Source of the DNA: Campylorhamphus procurvoides
Lineage: Eukaryota; Chordata; Aves; Passeriformes; Dendrocolaptidae
NCBI GenBank assembly: GCA_013396655.1
Contig: WBMV01004140.1
Location: 96,556 to 160,555, forward strand
Reading direction: 5' to 3'
Length of the DNA: 64,000 nucleotides
Under the pieces are notes generated by a model. That model was given only the letters and a program-made list of their open reading frames with translations. It ran no database searches and was not told where the DNA came from. Positions 12,433 to 24,300 of this stretch are shown here, piece after piece (the stretch's first letter is position 1; the number at the start of each line of letters is the position of its first letter). Position numbers and translations under genes: made by a program.

Positions 12433-14894
12433 TGAAGCCTGATAGATGCTTAAAAAGAAGGTAAGGTTTGCCCCAGCCTGAAAATTCAACACAGGAAAAA
12501 TAATTTAATTATTTAGAAAGGTATTTCTTTGGAAAAATAAAAAGTAGAAAGAAGTTAACCATATTTCTTATATTGGATTCTAAGGAAACAGTTCAACTAC
12601 CATCCTCGGTTGTGCTGCCTTTGTTAGAATGCTATAATCACAGAAAGAATGTACTTCTAAATGGAATTGCCTTGAGTTCAAAATTGGATTTTAAATTGCA
12701 TTATTCTAATGTAATATTTTATTCATTGTTTGGTAAAAGATAACTTGAGATCACACATCTTTTCTGAGGCTCTGCCTTATTCTTTAAACCAGCAATCATT
12801 TTCCATGGCCCAATTTCCAGCTACTGCCCTACAAATTCTTACATGCCAGCTAGGGAAAAAGTGTAAGGAGGAGACCAAATAGTCTTTTCAGGAGTTCATG
12901 ACTAAATTGTGGTTTACCTATATGGCCTTTTTCTCCCATATGTCACTGAATATATTCATATTAAGTTTCATATTTGCAACTGAACTCCCTTTGTCTGACC
13001 TACTGTAATTGAGATTCTAAGCAGATAAAGACCTTCTGTGCTTGCATGTCTGAACTGTTCCTTCTGATCCTGGTTCCCTCTATTTTCAAATCATTATTTC
13101 ACTTTTTCTATTAAAACTTGACATGGCTCACAATATAGTTTTCAGAACTAGACTCATTTCTCATGAATGACAGATATCTCTTTATTTCTGCTGTGAATAT
13201 TGTAAAAGAGGGAAAAAATTGGAGATCTCGAAGTCGTCATGGTATCAAAAATTGCACTTTGCTTTAAAATAGTAATGCTTTGTAGTTATCCATCAGTCTT
13301 CAAACACTAATCAATTTTAAGTTATTACAAGGTTTATAATGGAATATATCAATTGTACTTCTCTTATCTTCACTGGAATTCATTCAAGAAGATTTTTTTT
13401 TTAATTTAAACTCTCTAACAGCTATTCTTTTGCTCTGACTTAATAACCAGAAAGGTCTGCCCTCATCTTAAAATAGAGAGACAATGGTTATGCCTTCCTG
13501 CTCTTACCATCCATTTCACTGTTCCATTTTTTAAGTGGAATAGACCACACCTTTTGATAGATATCAAAGGAAATCCTCAGAGAAATATTTTTTGAAGATT
13601 AAAGGGGTGGAATTATAAGTGAGTAAACGTAGTTTGATTTAATAAACGTGGTCTGATCGAAAGAGTCCCAAGTAGTGCAATATCCTAAGAAAGCCCTTCA
13701 CAGCCAGCTGGGACAAAGCAAAGGAAAGCGCTGAATTTGAGCTTTTGAATATAAATGTTTAGCTTTGAGGCTATAACTCAAACCAGTCCCACACTATGTC
13801 TAATGTGAATCTTACATTATTTTTCAGAAGTTAAAGGTGTTCATATATGGAGAAAGACTGGCATTGGGTTGTTGATCATGTGGTTTTTGAATGTGGAGGT
13901 AAAAGCCAGAAAAAAATGGAAAGAGTAAAGGTCTGGGTTAAACAGCAAAACAGGGTGTCTCAGTCTGAACACTGTGCTGTGAAATGTATTGAAGTTATGT
14001 GGGAAGGCAATTGCATTTTATTGCTGTGAATTAGGCTTTTAATCCAATTTGAAGTAGTAATTTTATTAATTACTATAACAGGATGGATTGTATATGTTTG
14101 AGATTATAAATCTCAGATATAGAATAAATTTTGCGAATCTCAGATGAGCAGTTATGGTGAAAGCCACCCAGGGACTTCCAAATCTCAGTACTGCATTGGA
14201 TTACCACAGTCACCACTGCTTAAACACATATCTTTGAATCCTACACTTATATCTGCTCCTAAAACTAAAGATGCCAGTGTTTCTGCTGATAAAGTTGCTA
14301 AAGCCATCTTCTAAGACTAAGCTAGTTGACACCTGAGCCTTAGCAGATAGCTCACCCTCACTGTTTCCACTTGGACATTGTTTGTGAGGTTTGACTTAGT
14401 AGGAGTGATTGGGGTAAAACAGCTGGATTTCATGTTGCAGTACATACTGCCAAGGTGAGATGTTTCAAGGTTGGGTTGTTTATGAACATGATTTACATCA
14501 AAGCCCCATGGATGAATCCCTTATATAGGCATTTGCGGCCTTTGCTTCTAGATCACTTGCTGTTTGATTTAATCTGTTTTTCTTAACTTCCAAGTGCTTC
14601 AGTCAGTTGTTTCTGGACATGTCCCTTTCTGTTTGATAAACATTCAGCTACCCAAAGTGAAACGCAAGGGTCCTGGTGGGAGGAAGTAGCAATGATAATG
14701 AAATGCTGCGTGGCAAGTTTGTTGGGACTTTTTTCTCCTTTATAAAAGACAGGAAAATGTGTGAAAATTTTCAGCTCTCACTCCAAAATAGGGATGTTTA
14801 AAAACATTTCTCCCACTTCTGGCAGAAAAATTCTCTTCCATAATTTTTAGACCAAGATGTTCTTACAGCTTTTGTTCCCCTTTTCCTGGTAGGT

Positions 14895-14912
14895 TAAAAA
14901 AAAAAAAAAAAA
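14895..14912. repeat. Poly(A) tract
   Basis: A run of about 17-18 A, followed by an AAAAG-rich stretch. No processed pseudogene or retrotransposon body was recognised upstream, so it is listed only as a homopolymer. Confidence 0.8.
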
Positions 14913-16015
14913 GAAAAGAAGATAAAATCTTAAAAGTTCTGTTGCAATTACTTCTTATTTCTTTGTTCATTTACTAGAAAAACTGGGATATTTTATATGT
15001 GTGTGTGCGTGTGAGTAAAACACTTGGTTTCTAGAAAAAGTTCAGTTAATAATAAAATTAGTCTTTTTTGAACCTTTTAATACTGAAATACTTGAAGGTT
15101 TTTTAGCTTTCAAATATTTTACTGCTGCACTGATGTGGTCTTGGACTTAATCTCACATGGAAGTATATGATGAACTTAGGGTAGGTAAAGGAGATCTATA
15201 TCAAAAAGAAGAAGATCCTACTATAATTAGAATAATTAACATTATGAAAAATAGGGTTAAAATGTTATAATTGTTAGTGCAAAAATACACAAATCTTCTG
15301 TGGTTGTTTGAATACTCTAGTACAGTAGAAGAATATTCTTCTTCACATAAGAAAATAAGTTTTTGTTGGTTTCTTTTTATTACTTTAAGGCAACCTTAAA
15401 ACCCTAAAACAGGTTAAAGAGAGAAAGAAAAATAAAGAACTTTTGAAAGAATAAGTTGGCAGCAGTTATCAAAAAAAGAATGATCTTTCCTAAATACTCT
15501 CTGCATTTTTACTTGATTGTCTTGTACAATAAATGGAACAGGTTTTACAGATTTGATAACAGAAGACTAAACTAGTTCATATGTGAGACATTTCCGAATA
15601 CTCTTTAGAGCATTTCCCCATTTGATGACATGCTTATTTGTTCCATTTACACTAGAAGGAAAACTTGTCCAAGTATTTTTTTTCCCCATGAGAGGTGTCA
15701 TCCTCTGTGGGAATTCACAGTTTATGCATCTGGAAAGAAATTTGCTACTTTTCTACCAGCCCACTCACAGAGAGAAGGTGTGTGGTTTTATAAGGCCTTC
15801 AGTTCTGCTAGCCCAGTCAAATGCTGCAGGACCTTAAACCTCAACATTTTATAAAACACTGCAGCTACTCTGAGGCATCAGTCCCCTTTCCTCTCACCTA
15901 AAAGAGATGTGAGAGGTTCTGTTGCTCTCACCAGAGACAAAAAGAATGGCAAAATTCCTACTACTCTCATATAGTTCCAGAACACGTCATTTTCTTTATT
16001 AATAAGAGTAGAAGG

Positions 16016-16050
16016 GGTGACTAAGAGGATGACTAATGGTGACTAAGAGG
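16016..16050. repeat. Partial tandem duplication, 22-bp period
   Basis: The 13-mer ggtgactaagagg occurs at 16016-16028 and again at 16038-16050, with 'atgactaat' between. This fits a local slippage duplication. Confidence 0.75.
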
Positions 16051-17159
16051 CAGACACTGTGCTATGAATCTCCATGTACTTTCTTGAAGGAAGGGATTGT
16101 GCATGTCTTGGGTTTTATTCCTATAAAACTATATTAAAATCTTTTTGTCACAAAAAAAATGGTGGTAGCATTTAGCAGCTTTTCAGTTTACTGAGACTTC
16201 AATTCTTGCTTTGGTTGAGTCCCACAAGAAATCTTTGAGTTTTTTGTTTGTTTGTTTTTAAATATGAATTGAGTTTTAACTAGAAGAGTCAGCTGTGCTA
16301 CAAATTTTGTAAGAGAGTATGCTCTGAAGAAAGCCCTAGCCCACTTCTGTAAAATTCAGGTTTGTGCAGTGTAAATATAAAGTCCCATGTGTGGTCACTG
16401 GAACAGAATACATCTGTGGTACTCACACTTCGTACTTTCTCAGGGAGGCTTCCAATGACTATGTTACATGGTAACACAGGAATGGTTAGTTATTTTGCAC
16501 TTTGTTGAGAGAAACTTCTGCTTACCTGGCATGACTGGTGGACATTATGGTGTTTTATTAAACACTGCTTAGTGACAAATCTGGAGTACTAATACAAACA
16601 GCTTCAGTTTTTTTTAGACATCAGATTTGGTGGATCTTGAGTAAGACTTGCATGGTATCTGTAACACTGAACATCATGAAAAACTCTGGAATTAAAATTG
16701 TTTTACTTCAGTTATCCCATTGAATGCACTTCCCAGTTTAGTTCACTATCAATGCAGTTGTAAAATGTTTGTTTTGTACCAGTGAACCAAAAGATAGATA
16801 TTGCACCATGTATTTTCCAGGTTTAAAAAAAAAAAATCTGAAGAATTTACTGTGCTTCATTCCTAAACTAGTCTTGGGGCTCAGGATGCTTTTTTGTTTT
16901 CATGAGGCTGCATATTAAACTGCAAATTTCTTGAACTCGCTTAGAATAGTGTTGTAAAAGTTTTTTTCAGGCATCTTTGGACTTGTCCATCTAGAAGGGA
17001 ACACCGGACACTTCACAGTTCAAAACAGAAAGAAAGGTATGGAAACCCAATAAAGGTGCTTGGGGTAAAGAGGGATTGCCTGGTTTTTGTTTCTCTGTTG
17101 AGTTGTGATTAACTATCGCGTTTCTTTTGGAGTCTCGTTTAAGACTTAGTTAAGTTTTG

Positions 17160-17405
17160 CATTCTGCGTTTCCTTCGGCTGCTACCCAGTCATTTGAAAG
17201 CGGCTCGGGAGTACCGTGGAGCAGCACCGGGTCGGGAGTACCGAGGGAAGCGGCGGTGACCACCGGGGCACCTGGGGCGGAGCGCGGCGGTACCGCGGCG
17301 CCAGCGCGCCCCCTGCAGGCAGCTCCGGCAGGCACGCCCGGCAGCGCTGCCCGTCATCCCTCACCACCCCCTGCCACAGCACCCTCGCGAGAAACGCGCC
17401 CTAAA
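17160..17405. promoter_or_regulatory. Isolated CpG-dense, GC-rich block (candidate CpG island)
   Basis: About 245 bp are strongly GC-rich with many CpG dinucleotides, while the flanks on both sides are AT-rich and CpG-poor. The block holds a GC box GGGGCGG at 17274-17280, a 12-bp direct repeat tcgggagtaccg (17205-17216 and 17232-17243), and a GCGGTACCGC palindrome near 17286. The preserved CpGs suggest the sequence is, or recently was, unmethylated in the germline, as at a promoter. Open frames exist in several frames on both strands (up to 90 codons at 17157), but this is expected in GC-rich DNA without stops and no domain is visible. Candidates are a promoter or first exon of an unannotated or non-coding transcript, an orphan CpG island, or a GC-rich repeat. 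Transcription direction is not determined. Confidence 0.6.
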
Positions 17406-18360
17406 TTACTCTATCCATTATCAAATTGATTATTGAACCTTATAATTTAGGTAATAATGAAACAAAAACATTTTCTGCCCAGCTGCAGAAACGTTCATAA
17501 AGAAAACGATCATTCTTTGTCTAAGCCTGGGTTTTTATTACTGTATTGATCTTCAACTTCCATGCGTTTCACCGTTCTTTTTTCCTAGTCAATTTAATTT
17601 GTACTGAATTAGTTTTACATCTGCAGTAAAATATTACTAAAATGTTCTATAAATTTTCATGAAGTGAGGATTTTCTCCATATGTTTTATTAGGTAATTTT
17701 AAGGAAATATGTTCTGTACCATCTGTGTCTTTAACTGCTCTCTGGTCATTTCACTGGAGTCATAAGTGTCCTCTTATGCCTTTTTCAAAGTATGATCTGG
17801 AGAACTGTGGATTTTTTAAAAGAGGGTTTGTTGTGCTTTTTTTTTTTTTTTTTTTAATTTTTCCCCTCTTTCTGAATCTATCTGCCCTTCAACCTCACTT
17901 TTATCATACTATTTTAATCCGTGAAGGACATACAACTATGAAGTAATTGCAGAGTGCTTGGGTATTTTCTTAACAAAGGAAAAGAAACCTAATTCTCTAT
18001 CAGCACATGCAGTATTCCAGCTGTATGCAAATACACATCTATCAAAACCAGTCATTCAATATCACATTTGAACAGGTTCTTAGATTCTGTTTTCTAAATC
18101 CTTTTGTCATTGCAAAAGAAAGCTGTAAGTCATTCCCATTTCCAAATTTTTTTTCCTGAAATGAATTACTACACTTGCTTGCTACACCTATAAAGCACAC
18201 TACAGAAATTCAAATAATAGTAAAAGATGAGGTTGTTGGCTCCCCTGAAACAATGATGTATTATTTGGCTAACTACAGGAATGGACTCTGCTGGATTTGC
18301 TGGTGAGGCCCTCCAAAGCAATGCAGTTCCACAAAGTCACATACTCATATGTGATAGCAA
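17406..18360. other. Unique AT-rich DNA with a poly(T) tract
   Basis: There is a T run at about 17837-17855. No exon with convincing splice sites or repeat was recognised next to the CpG block. Confidence 0.45.
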
Positions 18361-19253
18361 ATCATAGAATCACAGAATCAGAGAATCATTAAGGTTGGAA
18401 GAGACCTTAAAAACCCTATTCCAACTGTCAACCTAGCACCACTATAATCACCCCTAAACCATATCCCCAAGTACCACATCCAGACACCTCCTGAGCAGTT
18501 TCAGTGATGGTGACTTCACCACCTCCCTGGACAACTTATTCCAGTGCCTGACCACTTTTTCAGCAATTTTGGATTTTTTTTTATTAGTATCTAATCTGAA
18601 CTTAAGGCCATTTCCTCTCAATTTTTCACTTGAGACATGACAGAAGACTGACCCCTACCTCACCACAGTCTCCTTTCAGGTAGTTGTAGAGAGCAATGAG
18701 AAACCCCCCAAGTTTCCTCTTCTCCAGCTCCCTCAGACACTCCTCATAAGACTTGTTTTCTAGACCCTTCACTGGCTTCCATTACCCTTCTCTGGACATG
18801 CTTGAGCACCTTCTGACAGGCTCTTTTGCCAGCTTCCTACAGGTGCATCCCATCTGGGCCCACAGGTGGAGACAGCCTGCTCTTTAAGATTTCCTTCTTC
18901 AAGCATGTCTAGTCTTCTTGGACTCCTTTGTCGTTCATGCCTGACTCCCAAGGTAGTGTGTCAACCAACATCCTAAACAGGCCAAAGCCTGCCTGCCAGA
19001 AGTCCAAGGTAGCAGTTCTGCTGGTGCCACATCTTACTTCACTCTCTTTCAAAAATGAAACCTCTATCATTTCATGGTTGCTGTGGTTAAGGTGACCACA
19101 GACCACCACATCACCCGCTAGTCCTTCTCTGTTCACAAATAATACCTCAAGTAATTTGTACATACCTTCTCCTATTTGTCTTCCTATCTGCTCTACATTC
19201 AGGCTTATTTTAGAGATATCCAATTGTTTGAGGGATTTGATAGTCTTATTCAT
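18361..19253 (-). mobile_element. Internally deleted CR1 LINE (endonuclease region joined to 3' end)
   Basis: Read on the minus strand, the right part (about 18816-19253) encodes a piece of the CR1 ORF2 apurinic-type endonuclease: 'LLEVLFVNREGLAGDVV', then 'HSNHEMIEV', then 'TATLDFWQAGFGLFRMLVD' and 'KEQAVS'. At about 18813-18820 the sequence switches without a gap to the ORF2 C-terminal end ('[15 protein letters not shown]') and continues to the 3' tail, ending at 18361 in the typical aatcatagaatcacagaatc octamer run. The whole reverse-transcriptase core is missing. The endonuclease motif normally read as S-D-H is S-N-H here (Asn codon near 19077-19079), compatible with CpG decay (agcgac to agcaac). 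Both parts are in the same orientation and expected order, so one deleted element is more likely than two insertions, but two insertions cannot be excluded. Confidence 0.88.
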
Positions 19254-21225
19254 TGATTTGATTTGTTTTGTTTACTTATTTTTTAAATAAAAAATTGGAT
19301 GGAACCCAATAATGAGTTTCTAACAGTATTTCAGTCCACTTGTGAATGTGGAATAGTGACTTTTGAGCTGATATATTCTCTCAGAACATATTGTGATCAG
19401 CACTCATTGTACAAAATGGTTGTACAGTATGTGTGTTCTACCTTGTACTCAAAATTACTCTCTTCTGGGCTATGGCACCTTGAACAGAAGTGCTCCTGTT
19501 CAAGACTGGGATACTAAAAGACAAGGGAACCTCAGGAAAGAATAGTTGATTCTGACATAGATAGCAATGTTCCTGCTAAATTAATGTTGACCTTACAATG
19601 CCTCTGCAATGCCTCTATAATGAGGGCTGTGATGCTGACATAGCAGAACTTAAATACCAAAGCTTCCTTCTGCTCCTTTTGCTATGGTTTACAAGTTTCT
19701 TCACAGATTTCTATTTTTAATATAGAAAATCGTTTAATTGCTATGGTCTTGACAGCTTTCAGGTGCAGTATTTTGTCTCGTGTCTATCCAAACCTTCCTC
19801 TTCATTTGGACAATTATTCTCCTTTATTTAAATACTCAGCTGTCCCTGTTGCCTGTTAAAGTGGAATAAACTTCCAAAAACACTCATTTGCACTTTGAGG
19901 AATTAAATGACCTCTCTTGGTCACTTTGTTTCATTAGTACTGTTTAGCTTGAGCCAAGAAAATACCTCAGTGTGAATTTTTTGGACAGTGTCACCTGACT
20001 GACTCCTCTTCAGTTTGGTTTTCTGTCCCCTCAAAATTTCAGCCACCTGAGAAGACTAAAGCACTGAGGCCTTTTTAATCTAATCACTGCTGCTTTATTT
20101 CTGAGGTTAATACAGTCGGTGGTTTTAAAGAGTGTATTTAATGTTCTACATTTCATCTATATGCACTTTTACAGGAGATGTGTTGAGCCTTTTAAAAATC
20201 TAAGCTCTACCAATGTGTTCTCCATTCCTGCTACTTTTCTTACAGTATTAGCAATACCAGCAGAAATTATCAGCCACAATCGTCGACATCGATTAATAAA
20301 TCTCCCTTCTGCTTTTCAGATTGACTCAGTCCAGTCACCACTGTAAAAATGAAGTTGTCTTTTTGGTCAATGTCACTAATATTTGGCTTGGGTGAACTCT
20401 TGGCCTACTAGTGATATTCTTTTGAGTTACTTCTCCCAAAATATGAGTCCCTTTGTGGGCTTCCACTTAACCAGCCAGATTTGCTGTTCTGTAAGGCACA
20501 AATCCTCCTGTTTACATCCTTCCTATGTGGTTTGGGGTTTGGGGGTGGGGTATCTTAACAATATAAATCATAAATATTAAATTTTTATGTTGGATGTTGA
20601 ATGTCTTTGACAGCTGCCTAATCAGCATCCTTTGGCAAAGTTAAGCATGAATTCATAAGTCAAGGACTCCAAACAAGATGCTGTCAATATTCGGATTGTC
20701 TTATGGTGATCTGTCTTTCAGCAAGTCACATAATTGGAAATAAAAGGTGAAATGTTTTAAACTTCTCTTTTTCATTTCTAATGTTCCAGACAGCTTGTAG
20801 AGAATCCATTCACTGCCCTGTTCTTCCTCTCAGAAGATTGCCACTTGTCCATTTTATGACAGGTATCTCATGCATTTCAAATGTTGTCAAAGGTATACAA
20901 AATCTGTAAAAGAACTGCTTCACAATGCATAGAGTTACCATTAAACGGAGTGACTAGTACAAGGAATGAGTCTTGTTCAATTCTGACTAATGACTGAATT
21001 ACTCACTTTTAGTCTAAGATGTTCCACAGCATAACCTGCCTTTTTTCTAATGGAAATTTTTTGTGGTTTTACTGTTCCCCATAATGTTCTCTTACTGACG
21101 CACTATTAGTGATGTAATACAGCTGTGTTCATTTGTCATTTTCTCTTTTGTATGATCTGTATAACACATTTGTAGTACAATAGTACTACTTGTAGTGCAA
21201 GAAAGAAATCTCTTTTGTTGTTTTC
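19254..21225. other. Unique AT-rich DNA, nothing recognised
   Basis: No transposon or exon was recognised. A small 'aatgcctct' doublet lies near 19597-19620, and an 80-bp AT-rich run follows the CR1 copy. Confidence 0.45.
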
Positions 21226-21312
21226 CTGGACTAGTGGAAGGTGTCCCTGCCCATGAGAGACTAGATGGTCTTTAAGGTCACTTCCAACCCAAAGCATTCT
21301 GTGATTCTATGA
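21226..21312 (+). mobile_element. CR1 LINE 3' tail fragment
   Basis: The last ~87 bp of a CR1: 'ctagtggaaggtgtccctgc' followed by 'ctagatggtctttaaggtca' and the terminal attctgtgattctatga octamers. It is a strongly 5'-truncated insertion, as is usual for CR1. Confidence 0.92.
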
Positions 21313-24300
21313 CTTATGTCTTAATGGATCCACATCACACAGGTGAACATTTTCTCACTCTACTTAATAGAAAAGTCTACCTAGAAAATAGTAGAATTTA
21401 ACATCACTATGGCCATAATAACTAACACATGAAAAGTAGACTAATATTTACATTAAAATCTTATTCCCAAACTCTGCTCGTTAGTTTCTATATGTCTGAC
21501 ACTCCAGCTTTAGTTGCAATGTACTACACTACTGATAGTGAAATACTCATAGTTACCTATTTTAAATTAAAGAATAATAACTTACACATTATTTTATATG
21601 TATCATGTATATGTCTCTTCTATCCTCTAAGAAACCTTTTTGTTTTAACAACCAAGAGTATAAGATAGTAACTCTTATTAATATAGCATTGGATAGCAGT
21701 GGGCAGACACTTTCTCATCATGTTAGACAAGTGTGTATTCAGGAGTTTACATTACAATTATTAACCACAAGATGGCTCAATAGGAGAGGGAAATGAAGCT
21801 TTTTTACAACAGAGAAAAAACATTTCTGCATTTTAAAATTGAATTGTAATCTTGGCTACTCAGGCACTAGGACTCAATGCATCCCGTTCAATCCATTGTT
21901 AGAACACAGAAATGCTGTACTGCTAACCCAGTTTAGATAAAAGGCAATCATAACCTTATTTTCCTTTACTATAAAGTTAAAAAATACAGGTTTTTTTCAG
22001 ATCTTAGGAAAGACAGAACAAGTATGATGGAAGGAATCAAATTTTTAATGCCAAAACTTCATTGAAAAACTGCTGAATGTTGTACAGACTAAATAAGCCC
22101 TCATTTATCATGAATCAAGTTTATAATTAATTGATGGGTCATAAATTGATAATACGTAGAGTCTTGATCATTTAGTTGCCAAGATTAAGAGGGAACCAAT
22201 GCTTATTTCCCTCTCTATTTTCTTTACTGCTACATTCCCAGTTATCCATGATTTTGCTGCAAATGCAGTTACACATAGAATCACTTCATATCAAGATAGA
22301 ATACAAGATTCCTTTTTTCACATGTAGAATATTTTGGTTGAAAAGGGACTTCTTCAAATTCATGCATATTGCAAGTAAGGTTTCTGCACATTTCTTAATG
22401 GCTGAAGCAAAACCATTACAAAGAAAATAAAACCACCTTGTTTGAAGCATCACATTTCTCTAAAACTGAGAGATCAACAAGTATCAGCTCCTGCATTTTA
22501 CTCTATAGCAAGATTCATGGGGATCACCAGTATTTTCTCTAAAGAAATAAGGTGATTAAATGTGAAGATGTTTGTGGATAGACTGGGAGATGTATATTCC
22601 TGAACGACTACTCCCACATTGGTGGGTCATAAGAGTATCAACATATGGCCACACTTATTTTAACTATGTCCTTTGCCCACAAAAAAACAGAGATGGAAAG
22701 CACTTTGCCAGATAGTATTCAGCACAAGTAGATATAATGTTAATGCACTGTTCCTGTGCAAACACTGCAAGCTCCCTGGAGAAGCTCTCGATCTGTATTG
22801 AATCATTTCTAGCAAGTAACCCTCCACAAGAAGCTCTGTGAGAATGTGGATCACTTGAAAGTATGTTCTTGAAGCAAGAATAATTTCTGCTCCCTGGTTA
22901 TTGAAGACTATGAATATATATCTAGGACAGAACTGAGTATGACAGGAAGAGTATGCTTAAATGTTAATGCCTTTTCTAGTAGTGAAGTAGTAACTGGAAT
23001 GAAAAAATGAAAAAGCATAGCTTCCCAAGGATAAAAGAAAAAAGAGTGAGACTGAAGAATTGTCATACTCTCCTCGTCTCTCTAAGGTTTGTCTTTTTTC
23101 CCCCTCTCACTTTTACACCAAAGTCCTTTCAAGGTAAGTGTGATTACTCTCATCATGTTCCTGACTTTCAAAACTCTTTTTGACCTTTCATATATACTAA
23201 CTGATGGCTTTGGCTGCTACCTGCACAGCCTTTGGGAAACAGCCCTTCAGTAGTGTGCATACTGTTCTTGCACTTTGGTGAGAGTAGCTAGCCTGGAAGA
23301 AAGCAGGTAATGTGATGCTGCATTCTGCTCATGAGGAAGGGCAGGAGAAAGTGAGTAGAACTTCTTTGCTTCTTGCTCACTGAAGAGTTCCCAGGGAGTA
23401 GGGGAGAAGGAAGGAAGCTTCATGGGGACTGTGAGCAGCAGCTGCAGCTCAAAAGGGGGGAAAATGATAAAGGTTAGGGAAGCAGCAGGCAGAGGCAGAG
23501 CTTGCTGATTAGACCCTGGAGTTACAGAAATCAACCCTTTCGTCATCTGTTTCTTCTTCCTCCCACATCTGGCTCACCAGCTGCTGCCTGAGAGCAGAGT
23601 TTTGCAGCACTAGAGAGTCAGATCTCCAGAAAGCATTTTAGCAGCTCCCACCACTGCCTCCCCAGAGCCTCCTGTGCCTCTCTCAGTCTGTTTTCCAGAC
23701 ACTCAAATTCCTGTCAGTCTGCAAGGTGCTAAGGGTACTGCTGCCATCTCCACAGACAGTTCCACTCTTCTTTTCTTTTTTTCTAATTTTTTTTTTGGCA
23801 GGTCCATCTGATCAGGCACTGATAAGAACACTTTTCTGAGCAAACCCTGAAACTGATCAACTCTATTTTTCTGTATGATTGTCTTCATCGCGCAGTGTCT
23901 GACATTTGTTTCTTCAAGCCAGACTAGCTAGAGAGTTGGACAAGATTTGGGGACCAGCTATTGGAGACACTTTTAAAGTGTGTGACATTATCAGACTTCA
24001 AGGTGAACTAGCTGGAGTTTTAGGCCTAGGAATTTAGGCGCTAAACACTGAATGAACCATAAACTGAGACAGCTACCAGAGAAACTCATCCATGGAACCT
24101 CCAAGTCCCAAATTTGATCAGCCTGCAAGACAGAGCAGGAACAGGCCATTTGTACTGTTATGTAAGTACTATTTGTGTATGTCTGATGCCTGTACAAGAA
24201 CTGTACTCCTGTCTGTGTTAATCCCTGAATGGCTGATCATGCTTATGTATGTGAGACTGTATATAGCAGAGGACACTGAAAGAGCTCTGCTGGTGCAGGC

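Larger units (their letters stand above)
11330..17159. other. Unique AT-rich DNA with small simple repeats
   Basis: No gene or transposon was recognised. Small items are a degenerate TATC/TAGC run (12379-12432), an A17-18 tract (about 14895-14912), a TG-rich stretch (about 14997-15013), and a 22-bp-period duplication at 16016-16050. A short poly(A) run also lies near 16826-16837. Confidence 0.5.

Noticed and set aside
17150..17429. Overlapping 60-90 codon frames on both strands in the CpG block
   Set aside because: GC-rich DNA has few stop codons, and frames are open on both strands at once without any domain or splice support.
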